A stretch of DNA of 64,000 nt, taken from NCBI GenBank assembly GCA_963675625.1, contig OY776497.1, positions 2,294,001-2,358,000 of the forward strand. The letters are read 5' to 3'. The position numbers and the translations under genes were made by a program. The stretch comes from F22 sp963675625 (lineage in GTDB: Bacteria > Bacteroidota > Bacteroidia > Bacteroidales > Bacteroidaceae). Positions 32,455 to 41,523 of the stretch are shown here, one piece after another. The notes under the pieces are model-generated. The model had not been told where the DNA came from. It searched no databases and saw only the letters and a program-made list of their open reading frames with translations. Positions within the stretch are counted from its first letter, which is position 1; each line of letters opens with the position of its first letter.

Positions 32455-34860
32455 ATGGTATTAGTAAACAAACAAGTGGAATGTTTAAAAAGAGTCGCAT
32501 CTTGGCATGTGGTTAAAACCTTCGTTTTATCCCTTCTATTATTGAGCTCTTTAACAAGTGTAGCCCAAACAAATAAGCATGATCAATTTGCAATTGGGAA
32601 ACAAACCTTTTTGTTGAATGGTCAACCTTTTGTTATCAAAGCAGCTGAGTTACATTATCCACGTATCCCCAAACCATATTGGGATCAGCGTATCAAGCTT
32701 TGTAAAGCTTTGGGGATGAATACCGTTTGTTTATATGTCTTTTGGAATGCTCATGAATCGCAACCAGGTCAATTTGATTTTACTGGTCAAAATGATTTAG
32801 CTGAGTTCTGTCGCCTCTGTCAGGCTAATGGCATGTATGTCATTCTTCGTCCTGGTCCTTATGTGTGTGCAGAGTGGGAAATGGGTGGATTGCCATGGTG
32901 GTTGCTTAAGAAGAAAGATATCCGACTACGTGAGTCTGATCCGTATTTTATTCAACGAGTAGATACTTTCCAAAAGGCGGTAGCTGAGCAAGTGGCCAAC
33001 TTAACCGTTGAAAAAGGTGGCCCTATTATTATGGTGCAAGTTGAGAATGAATATGGTTCTTATGGTCAAAATAAGACCTATATTTCTCAAATACGAGATA
33101 TTGTACGCAAGTACTTTGGAAAGGTTACTTTGTTCCAATGCGATTGGTCGTCTAACTTTACACATAATGGATTGGACGATTTATTGTGGACTATGAATTT
33201 TGGTACTGGTGCTAACATCGACCAACAATTTGCCAAGCTGAAGCAATTGCGTCCAGATACTCCATTGATGTGTAGTGAGTTTTGGAGTGGATGGTTTGAC
33301 AAGTGGGGAGGGAACCACGAAACTCGTCCAGCTGACGATATGATTGCAGGAATTGACGAAATGCTTTCTAAACATATTTCCTTTAGTTTGTATATGACAC
33401 ACGGAGGAACCAACTGGGGACATTGGGCTGGTGCCAATTCTCCTGGTTTTGCTCCCGATGTGACTTCATATGATTACGATGCTCCTATCAGTGAATCTGG
33501 TCAAACGACTCCTAAATATTGGATGCTTCGCAAGACTTTGGCGAAATACACGGATGGTAAAAAGTTGTCTAGGGTACCCAAGCTTATCAAGCCTATTCAT
33601 ATCCCAGCATTCCAGCTTACTGAAGTTGCTCCTTTGTTTAGCAATCTTCCAAAAGCCAAAAAGGACGAAAACATTCGTACTATGGAGGAATACAATCAAG
33701 GATTTGGTAGTATTCTATATCGCACGACTTTACCTCAATTGACAACACCTTCTTTATTGACGATACATGATGTGCATGATTATGCCCAAGTATTTGTGGA
33801 TGGTCAATTGATTGGTAAGTTAGATCGTAGAAACGGTGAAAAACAATTAACTTTGCCAGTGACCGCCAAAGGGGCGCAACTTGATATCTTGGTTGAAGCG
33901 ATGGGACGTATCAATTTTGGTCGCGCTATCAAAGACTATAAGGGAATTACCAAAAAGGTAGAGCTGACTATCCAAGTCGATCACCGTCTTTTTGTTTGTG
34001 ATCTAAAAAATTGGGAGGTCTTTAATATTGAAGATACTTATGCCTTTTATAATCACATGAAGTTTACACCTATCCAGTCGTTGACAGACAACAAAGGGCA
34101 ACGTATTCCTGGATGTTATCGTGGTACATTCTATGTGAAAAAGCCAAGTGATACTTTCCTGAATTTTGAAACTTGGGGTAAAGGTTTGGTGTATGTAAAT
34201 GGACGTGCCATGGGACGAATTTGGGAAATCGGTCCTCAACAAACGTTGTATATGCCTGGCTGTTGGTTGAAGAAAGGCAAAAACGAAATTATCGTTTTTG
34301 ATGTCATCGGTCCTAAAGAAGCCAAATGTGAAGGACTGAAAAAGCCATTGCTTGATCAATTATTGGTACAGAAACCTCTTACTCATAGAAAAGAAGGACA
34401 AACACTTAATCTGTCAGTTGAAAAGCCTGTTGTATCAGGACAGTTCAAACCAGGTAATGGATGGCAAGAAGTGACCTTTGACAAGCCTTATACAGGACGT
34501 TATATTTGTCTAGAAGCTTTGAATGCGCAAGATGGCAAGGAACTGGCTTGTGTGGCCGAGATGTATGTGTTGGATAAAAATGGAGAACGCTTATCTCGTG
34601 AACCTTGGGTCGTTACCTATGCAGATAGTGAAGACGTGGCTCATGTCAATAGATCGGCCGACAAAAGCTTTGACTTACAAGAATCGACTTACTGGAGTAC
34701 CGAAAAGGGTAAGCAATATCCCCATTCGGTGGTTATTGACCTAGGAGCCGTACACACTGTGAGTGCTGTACAGTATCTTCCTCGTATGGAGAGTACAGTG
34801 CCAGGAGGTATCAAAGACTACAAGATATACGTTAAGGCAGATCCTTTCAGCTATAAGTAA
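32455..34860 (+). CDS. GH35 beta-galactosidase with C-terminal carbohydrate-binding domain
   Basis: 801 residues. Signal peptide ends near SVAQT. The GH35 catalytic TIM barrel (about 45-370) has HYPRIPKPYWDQRI, LRPGPYVCAEWEMGGLPWWL, acid/base Glu199 in VENEYG and nucleophile Glu275 in MCSEFWSGW, as well as THGGTNWGHW. Beta domains follow (GKGLVYVNGRAMGRIWEIGPQ), and the C-terminal 130 residues (TGRYICLEALNAQDG, VIDLGAVHTVSAVQYLPR) form an F5/8 type C (CBM32-like) domain. It removes non-reducing beta-galactose in the periplasm, fitting galactan or arabinogalactan side chains. Confidence 0.93.
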   Translation: MVLVNKQVECLKRVASWHVVKTFVLSLLLLSSLTSVAQTNKHDQFAIGKQTFLLNGQPFVIKAAELHYPRIPKPYWDQRIKLCKALGMNTVCLYVFWNAHESQPGQFDFTGQNDLAEFCRLCQANGMYVILRPGPYVCAEWEMGGLPWWLLKKKDIRLRESDPYFIQRVDTFQKAVAEQVANLTVEKGGPIIMVQVENEYGSYGQNKTYISQIRDIVRKYFGKVTLFQCDWSSNFTHNGLDDLLWTMNFGTGANIDQQFAKLKQLRPDTPLMCSEFWSGWFDKWGGNHETRPADDMIAGIDEMLSKHISFSLYMTHGGTNWGHWAGANSPGFAPDVTSYDYDAPISESGQTTPKYWMLRKTLAKYTDGKKLSRVPKLIKPIHIPAFQLTEVAPLFSNLPKAKKDENIRTMEEYNQGFGSILYRTTLPQLTTPSLLTIHDVHDYAQVFVDGQLIGKLDRRNGEKQLTLPVTAKGAQLDILVEAMGRINFGRAIKDYKGITKKVELTIQVDHRLFVCDLKNWEVFNIEDTYAFYNHMKFTPIQSLTDNKGQRIPGCYRGTFYVKKPSDTFLNFETWGKGLVYVNGRAMGRIWEIGPQQTLYMPGCWLKKGKNEIIVFDVIGPKEAKCEGLKKPLLDQLLVQKPLTHRKEGQTLNLSVEKPVVSGQFKPGNGWQEVTFDKPYTGRYICLEALNAQDGKELACVAEMYVLDKNGERLSREPWVVTYADSEDVAHVNRSADKSFDLQESTYWSTEKGKQYPHSVVIDLGAVHTVSAVQYLPRMESTVPGGIKDYKIYVKADPFSYK

Positions 34861-34901
34861 ATACTATTATTGATAGATAATCTATATAACCAAATAATAC
34901 C

Positions 34902-36824
34902 ATGAATTTAATACATTTGAAAAAACGAATAATGCACGTGGGCTTGTTGGCCTTGGTTGCTCTAATCACATCCTGTACCTCTTCTCATGATGATGGGGGG
35001 TATCTGTTTGTCTACTTCACTGGCAATGACATCAGTCAAGAGGCTATATGCTATGCCATCAGTTCGGATGGGTACACTTATCAAGCTTTGAATAATAACA
35101 AACCTGTTATTGATTCCAAAGTAATTAGTTCGACAGGTGGAGTACGCGACCCATATATCCTTAGATGTGAAGATGGCAAAACATTCTATATGGTGGCTAC
35201 AGATATGGTATCGGCCAATGGATGGGATTCCAATCGAGCTATGGTATTGCTCAAATCAACTGATTTGGTACATTGGTCGCATGTCGTGGTCAATATTCAA
35301 CAACAGTATCAAAATCAAGAAGATTTAAAGCGAGTATGGGCACCACAAGTCATCTTTGATCCGACAAACGGTAAGTATATGGTGTATTGGTCTATGAAAC
35401 ATGGAGATGGACCAGATATTATTTATTATGCTTATGCCAATAAGGATTTCACTAATTTAGAAGGGGAACCTAAAGAACTTTTTGTTCCTCAAGATAAAAA
35501 ATCATGTATTGATGGAGATATCATTTGTAAAGATGGTACGTATTATTTGTTTTACAAAACAGAAGGACACGGCAATGGGATTAAGGTTGCTACAACCACT
35601 CAGTTGACTTCAGGGCAATGGACAGAATCTAGTGATTACAAGCAACAGACCAAAGAATCTGTTGAAGGTAGTTGTGTGTTCAAGCTAACCAATCAAAACA
35701 AGTATATTTTGATGTACGATGTGTATAACAAAGGAAAATATCAATTTACGGAAAGTACTGACCTGAAAAATTTTAAAACCATAGATAAAGAGGTGAAGAT
35801 GAATTTTCATCCACGTCATGGTACGGTTATGTCTATCACCCGTGCTGAATTGAATCGAATTACAGAGAAATGGGGCAAGCCAGCCGTGTCGGACAAGTTG
35901 TCTGCCAATCCAGTATTATCGGGCTTCCATGCCGATCCTGAAATCTTATATTCTAAGCAAACAGGAAAATACTATATGTATTCGACCACAGACGGACATA
36001 AAGGCTGGGGTGGATGGAGCTTCAGCGTCTTTTCTTCGTCCGATTTACATAACTGGAAGAATGAAGGTGTAATCTTGGATTTGAAATCGGAGCAGGTCTC
36101 TTGGGCAAATGGCAATGCGTGGGCTCCCTGCATTGAAGAAAAACTCATACAAGGCAAGTACACATATTTCCTTTATTACAGTGGGAATCCTGTACATGGC
36201 GAAGGGAAGCAAATAGGTGTGGCGATTGCTGACTCGCCTGTCGGTCCATTTACAGATTTGGGGCATTCTATCGTGTCAAAATCTCCTGTTGGCGGTGGAC
36301 AACAGATTGATGTGGATGTTTTTACCGACCCTGTTTCAGGAAAATCCTACTTGTTTTGGGGTAATGGCTATATGGCAGGAGCGGAATTGAATCAAGATAT
36401 GACTTCGATAAATGAAAAAAGCATTACTGTGATGACTCCAGAAGGAGGAACTTTGCAGGATTATGCCTATCGAGAAGCTCCTTATGTATTTTACCGTAAG
36501 GGACTTTATTATTTCATGTGGTCGGTAGATGATACTGGTTCGGCCAACTATCATGTGGCTTACGGTATATCCAAATCTCCACTTGGACCCATTCAAGTGG
36601 CCAAGAATCCAGTTGTTTTAATTCAGCATCCTGAAAAAGAAATATATGGTACAGGGCACAATGCCGTGTTGCATATTCCCGATACAGATAAGTGGGTCAT
36701 AGTGTACCATCGCATTAATAAGAACTATCTCAAAGACAATCCAGGCATTCATCGTGAAGTGTGTATTGACCAAATGGAATTTAATGAAGATGGTACGATT
36801 AAGCCAGTACATCCTGCATCTTAA
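34902..36824 (+). CDS. Two-domain GH43 glycoside hydrolase
   Basis: 640 residues, lipoprotein signal ALVALITSC with Cys25. Two propeller domains lie in tandem. The first (about 30-330) has GVRDPYILRCEDGKTFYMVATD and VWAPQVIFDPTNGKYMVYW; the second (about 335-640) has GFHADPEILYSKQTGKYYMY, WAPCIEEKL and GTGHNAVLHIPDTDKWVIVYHR. Each has the Asp of a DP(Y/E)IL start. Double GH43 proteins often combine a catalytic domain with a second catalytic or binding propeller. Probable arabinofuranosidase or arabinanase activity; which domain is active is unknown. Confidence 0.85.
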   Translation: MNLIHLKKRIMHVGLLALVALITSCTSSHDDGGYLFVYFTGNDISQEAICYAISSDGYTYQALNNNKPVIDSKVISSTGGVRDPYILRCEDGKTFYMVATDMVSANGWDSNRAMVLLKSTDLVHWSHVVVNIQQQYQNQEDLKRVWAPQVIFDPTNGKYMVYWSMKHGDGPDIIYYAYANKDFTNLEGEPKELFVPQDKKSCIDGDIICKDGTYYLFYKTEGHGNGIKVATTTQLTSGQWTESSDYKQQTKESVEGSCVFKLTNQNKYILMYDVYNKGKYQFTESTDLKNFKTIDKEVKMNFHPRHGTVMSITRAELNRITEKWGKPAVSDKLSANPVLSGFHADPEILYSKQTGKYYMYSTTDGHKGWGGWSFSVFSSSDLHNWKNEGVILDLKSEQVSWANGNAWAPCIEEKLIQGKYTYFLYYSGNPVHGEGKQIGVAIADSPVGPFTDLGHSIVSKSPVGGGQQIDVDVFTDPVSGKSYLFWGNGYMAGAELNQDMTSINEKSITVMTPEGGTLQDYAYREAPYVFYRKGLYYFMWSVDDTGSANYHVAYGISKSPLGPIQVAKNPVVLIQHPEKEIYGTGHNAVLHIPDTDKWVIVYHRINKNYLKDNPGIHREVCIDQMEFNEDGTIKPVHPAS

Positions 36825-36917
36825 TATAGTATGAGGGAAAGATGTACAGGAGTATTCTTGCGATGTCTGTAATATTTTTTGTTCAATTGATTTGATATGA
36901 TTTAAAACGAACTGTCT

Positions 36918-39422
36918 ATGAATAGCTTATTAAAACAATTAAGTCTATATTTTTTGTTATTGTTGCCCATTTCCTTATGGGCGAACCAACCTGATTCGGT
37001 TTTTCTTTTTTCTTATGCCGATGCCAATGGACGAAGTGGACTTATGTTTGCTTGGAGTACGGATGCCAATGAGTGGTTTTCCATTGCCGATAGATATAAT
37101 TATGTGCGATGTGACTTCGGACCATGGGGGTGGCAGAAAAAAATGTTTCGTCCTCACTTAATGCAAAGTCAGGCTGATGGAGAGTGGCATTGCCTTTGGA
37201 CAGCCACTCAGAATGGTAAAGTCTTGGCTTACGCCAGTTCCCCCGATTTGTTGAAATGGAGTCCGCAGCATTATTTTACCCCAGTCGATAGTTTAAAATA
37301 TATACCTCAAAATGTACATCCTACTTCTGAGAAAACTATTGTTTTAAACGGGATAGAAGAAAAGGGCTGGGTACAACGCGTTCCGTTTGCAACAGTTGAA
37401 CAGTTGATACGCTACGCCGATCATCAAAAATTTCGTCAGATGCAGAATGACGAACGTACCGAGCAGGACAGTACTCGCTTTGCTGGATTGCAAGCGGTAG
37501 ATGCCGTTATGCAGGTCGATGCTGCCCGAAGCAAATCAATTAGTGACCATCTAATTGGAATTTTCTTTGAGGATATAAACTACGCAGCTGATGGTGGTCT
37601 TTATGCCGAATTGATACAAAACCGCGATTTTGAATACTCCTTGAAAGATGGCTCGCCTAAAAAATGGAACAGCACCTATGCCTGGTACACAAGTGGAAAG
37701 GGGGGTACACTAGATATCGCAATCAGTCATCCCATCCATGCCAATAACCCTCATTATGCCGTGTTTAATGTACTTCAACCAGGAGTTGCTTTGTGCAATA
37801 AAGGCTTCGACGGGATTGCTTTGAAAAAAGGAGAAAAATACGACTTCTCAGCATTTGTTCGTGTGGCAGAAGGCAGCAAAGGTGGCAAAGTACTAGTGAA
37901 ATTACTAGATGAAAAAGGAACAGTACTTGCACAAACTACTATACATGCAACAAGGAAAAAATGGAATAAACAGAAAGCAATTCTTAGTGTACAGCAGGAT
38001 GCCTCTTCTGCTGTATTGGCAATTATTCCACAAGAAAAGGGAAGATATGACTTGGATATGATTTCCCTTTTTCCACAAAAGACTTTCAAAGGACACAAGA
38101 ATGGGTTACGTGCCGATTTGGCACAGGCATTGGCCGATTTAAAACCTCGTTTTGTCCGTTTCCCTGGTGGTTGTGTCGCTCATGGAGATGGAATTGACAA
38201 TATGTACGACTGGAAAGGATCTATCGGTGCATTGGAAGCACGTAAGCCTTTGCGTAATCTTTGGGGGTATCATCAAACACGCGGACTAGGTTATTTCGAG
38301 TACTTTCAGTTTTGCGAAGACATAGGAGCCGCACCAGTACCCGTATTGGCTGCTGGCGTACCTTGCCAAAATTCAGGTACTTGTTCGCATGGTGCTAAAA
38401 ATGAAGTGGAGCACTATGGTCAGCAGGGCGGTATTCCGATGGAACAGATGAACAAATACATCCAGGATGTACTTGATTTGATTGAATATGCCAATGGTGA
38501 TGCACGGAAAACTGTGTGGGGACGAAAACGTGCGGAAGCAGGGCATCCCAAACCATTCAACTTAAAATTTATTGGCATTGGCAATGAAGATATGATTACA
38601 GATGTTTTCAAGGAACGTTTCACGATGATATTCAATGCCATTAAAGAAAAGCATCCTGAAATTACGGTCATCGGTACGACTGGACCTTTCTACGAAGGCT
38701 CCGATTATGATGAAGGTTGGGCGTTGGCTTCCCAATTAAATGTACCGATTGTCGATGAGCATTATTATGTTCCACCAGGTTGGTTTATTCACAATCAAGA
38801 TTTTTACGACCATTACGACCGCAGTAAACCGAAGGTCTATTTGGGAGAATATGCCGCTCATTTGCCTGGTCGTCCTAATAATCTGGAAACTGCTTTGGCA
38901 GAAGCCCTTTATTTGACGTCGGTGGAGCGAAACGGTGATATTGTATCCATGGCTTCTTATGCGCCTTTATTGGCCAAAGAGGGGCACACGCAGTGGAATC
39001 CCGATTTGATTTATTTTAATAATACCGAAGTGAAACCAACTGTGGGGTATTATACGCAGCAAATGTACGGACAAAATGCTGGAACAGAGTATGTGCCGTC
39101 TGTGGTCAGCTTGAACAATAAGCGTGATGCTGTGAAGAAGCGTATCGCTGTGTCTGTTGTACGCGATGGAAATACAGGTGATTATATCTTGAAACTGGTC
39201 AACATGCTACCAGTCAAAGTGAATACTCAGATTAAAATGGATCATTTTGCGTTGGACAATTCGACAGCATCAAAAATCCTTTTAACGTCTAATCCTACCG
39301 ATCAAGACCTGAAACCAGTTTATACCGATTTTGAATTAAAAGGAACGGATTTTTCGTATTCGATGCCTGCTTATTCGTTTACGGTCATACGTGTTCATGG
39401 GAAGATAGAGAAAAAGAAATAA
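36918..39422 (+). CDS. GH51 alpha-L-arabinofuranosidase with N-terminal propeller-like fragment
   Basis: 834 residues. Signal peptide to about residue 22. Residues 25-185 form an extra N-terminal module resembling the first blades of a GH43 propeller (FLFSYADANGRSGLMFAWST, FRPHLMQSQADGEWHCLW, KVLAYASSPDLLKW). The GH51 part starts near 207 with IGIFFEDINYAADGGLYAELIQNR, then FVRFPGGCVAHGD, acid/base Glu557 in GIGNED and nucleophile Glu644 in YLGEYAAH. The propeller piece is too short to be a full domain and may act in binding. It removes terminal alpha-L-arabinofuranose. The GH127 gene starts 27 bases after it. Confidence 0.9.
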   Translation: MNSLLKQLSLYFLLLLPISLWANQPDSVFLFSYADANGRSGLMFAWSTDANEWFSIADRYNYVRCDFGPWGWQKKMFRPHLMQSQADGEWHCLWTATQNGKVLAYASSPDLLKWSPQHYFTPVDSLKYIPQNVHPTSEKTIVLNGIEEKGWVQRVPFATVEQLIRYADHQKFRQMQNDERTEQDSTRFAGLQAVDAVMQVDAARSKSISDHLIGIFFEDINYAADGGLYAELIQNRDFEYSLKDGSPKKWNSTYAWYTSGKGGTLDIAISHPIHANNPHYAVFNVLQPGVALCNKGFDGIALKKGEKYDFSAFVRVAEGSKGGKVLVKLLDEKGTVLAQTTIHATRKKWNKQKAILSVQQDASSAVLAIIPQEKGRYDLDMISLFPQKTFKGHKNGLRADLAQALADLKPRFVRFPGGCVAHGDGIDNMYDWKGSIGALEARKPLRNLWGYHQTRGLGYFEYFQFCEDIGAAPVPVLAAGVPCQNSGTCSHGAKNEVEHYGQQGGIPMEQMNKYIQDVLDLIEYANGDARKTVWGRKRAEAGHPKPFNLKFIGIGNEDMITDVFKERFTMIFNAIKEKHPEITVIGTTGPFYEGSDYDEGWALASQLNVPIVDEHYYVPPGWFIHNQDFYDHYDRSKPKVYLGEYAAHLPGRPNNLETALAEALYLTSVERNGDIVSMASYAPLLAKEGHTQWNPDLIYFNNTEVKPTVGYYTQQMYGQNAGTEYVPSVVSLNNKRDAVKKRIAVSVVRDGNTGDYILKLVNMLPVKVNTQIKMDHFALDNSTASKILLTSNPTDQDLKPVYTDFELKGTDFSYSMPAYSFTVIRVHGKIEKKK

Positions 39423-39448
39423 TACAAAATCGCTATACATACAAACAG

Positions 39449-41467
39449 ATGAAAAGATATTTAATAACGCTTCTTGTAGCTCTTGTAGCAGGAAATGTTG
39501 TGGCGCAGCAAAAAGCATCTATTCATTCAGGCTATCCTATCGACCCTGTTCCTTTTACATCTGTCAAACTTACGGATGATTTTTGGGGAGAACGCCTGCG
39601 GTCAAGTCGTGAAGTGACCATCCCGTTGGCTTTCAGCAAATGCGAAGAGACTGGTCGCTATGAAAATTTTGTGAAAGCGGCCCACCCAAGCGATGATTAT
39701 AAGGTCACTGGATATCCTTTTGATGACACGGATGTGTATAAAACCATTGAAGGTGCTGCTTATTCCCTTCAAACGTATCCCAATAAAAAATTGGAACATT
39801 ATATTGATAGTGTATTGGTTATTGTGGGTGCAGCGCAAGAACCCGATGGCTATCTGTACACATCTCGTACCATGAATCCCAAACATCCGCATAATTGGGC
39901 AGGAAAAAAGCGTTGGGTAGCTGTTGAAAATCTTAGTCATGAGTTGTATGATTTAGGACACATGATAGAAGGAGCAGTAGCGTATTATCAAGCTACGGGC
40001 AAACGGAATTTTCTTGATATTGCTATTAAATATGCCGATTGTGTGTGTCGTGCGATAGGCGATAAACCGAATCAAAAAAGATTGGTTCCTGGACACCAGA
40101 TTGCTGAAATGGCACTAGTACGTCTTTATACGATAACAGGCGATAAAAAATATCTTGACCAAGCCAAATTTTTCCTTGATGCACGTGGCACAACTGCTCG
40201 TAAAGATGCTTATAGTCAGGCGCACAAGCCAGTTGTAGAGCAAGATGAAGCAGTTGGTCATGCCGTACGTGCTGCCTATATGTATTCGGGTATGGCCGAT
40301 GTAGCGGCCATGACTGGTGATAGTTCCTATATTGCAGCGATTGATAAGATCTGGAACAATATTGTATCAAAAAAAATCTATATTACTGGAGGAATTGGTG
40401 CACGCCACCAAGGGGAAGCCTTTGGGGAGAATTATGAATTGCCTAATCTCTCGGCTTATTGTGAAACTTGTGCAGCCATTGGTAATGTGTATCTAAATTA
40501 TCGTCTTTTTTTACTACATGGTGATGCGCGTTATTTTGATGTGTTGGAACGCACGCTGTACAATGGACTTATTTCGGGTGTCTCGCTCGACGGTAATAGC
40601 TTCTTTTATCCCAACCCTTTGGCATCTACGGGTGATTATAGCAGAAAACCTTGGTTCGGGTGTGCTTGTTGCCCATCCAATATCAGCCGTTTCATTCCGT
40701 CTATTCCAGGCTATATTTATGCCGTGAAGGACAAGCAGGTATATGTCAATTTGTTTATGTCCAATCGTGTCGAATTGAAGCTAAATAAGAAAAAGATTAT
40801 TTTGCAACAAGAAACGACTTATCCTTGGAATGGAGATACGCGTTTAACGGTGGTGAAATCTCATCAATCCTTTTGTTTGAATATCCGTATCCCTGGCTGG
40901 GTGCGTAATAAGGTCTTGCCGAGTGATTTATACGCTTATTCCGATCAAGTTAAGCCCGCTTATCGGGTATTATTGAATGGCAAGGAGATTCAAGCAGAGT
41001 TGACCAACGGCTATTTCAAAATGAATCGTCAGTGGAAAAAAGGGGATGTTGTGGATGTACATTTCGATATGTCAGCTCGTGTAGTAAAAGCCAACGAGAA
41101 AGTGAAAGCCGATCGTGGACGAGTGGCTATTGAGCGAGGACCTATTGTGTATTGTGCCGAATCGGCAGACAATGATTTCAATGTACACCATATTATATTG
41201 AATCAAAACCCTCAATTCAAACTTGTTCAAAGACCCGATATACTTTACGGTATCAATCAGTTAACGACAGGTGCACAAGTCTTGAATTATAATAAAGCGG
41301 GTAAGTTGGAGATAGATGATGTCAAACTAACTTTAATCCCTTATTATGCTTGGGCACATCGTGGCGAAGGCAATATGGCTGTTTGGTTGCCGATTGAGTT
41401 AAGAGCGGCTTCCGCTCTATCGGAAAAAGCAGACAAGCAAGAAGATAATGGGTTCTTTAATCATTAA
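39449..41467 (+). CDS. GH127 beta-L-arabinofuranosidase
   Basis: 672 residues, signal peptide ending VVAQQ. The family start SVKLTDDFWGERLRSSREVTIP is clear, as is an alpha/alpha barrel with EPDGYLYTSRT and HQIAEMALVRLY. The zinc/cysteine catalytic site is intact: Glu339 and Cys341 in CETC, then Cys407 and Cys408 in GCACCPSN, corresponding to Glu338, Cys340, Cys417 and Cys418 of the Bifidobacterium HypBA1 enzyme. It removes beta-L-arabinofuranose, found on plant extensins and some pectic side chains. It lies between the two GH51 genes. Confidence 0.92.
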   Translation: MKRYLITLLVALVAGNVVAQQKASIHSGYPIDPVPFTSVKLTDDFWGERLRSSREVTIPLAFSKCEETGRYENFVKAAHPSDDYKVTGYPFDDTDVYKTIEGAAYSLQTYPNKKLEHYIDSVLVIVGAAQEPDGYLYTSRTMNPKHPHNWAGKKRWVAVENLSHELYDLGHMIEGAVAYYQATGKRNFLDIAIKYADCVCRAIGDKPNQKRLVPGHQIAEMALVRLYTITGDKKYLDQAKFFLDARGTTARKDAYSQAHKPVVEQDEAVGHAVRAAYMYSGMADVAAMTGDSSYIAAIDKIWNNIVSKKIYITGGIGARHQGEAFGENYELPNLSAYCETCAAIGNVYLNYRLFLLHGDARYFDVLERTLYNGLISGVSLDGNSFFYPNPLASTGDYSRKPWFGCACCPSNISRFIPSIPGYIYAVKDKQVYVNLFMSNRVELKLNKKKIILQQETTYPWNGDTRLTVVKSHQSFCLNIRIPGWVRNKVLPSDLYAYSDQVKPAYRVLLNGKEIQAELTNGYFKMNRQWKKGDVVDVHFDMSARVVKANEKVKADRGRVAIERGPIVYCAESADNDFNVHHIILNQNPQFKLVQRPDILYGINQLTTGAQVLNYNKAGKLEIDDVKLTLIPYYAWAHRGEGNMAVWLPIELRAASALSEKADKQEDNGFFNH

Positions 41468-41523
41468 TGCAATAAAGCTCAGGAACAATTCCAAGCAAAA
41501 CAATATTTCTACAAAGTAAACAA

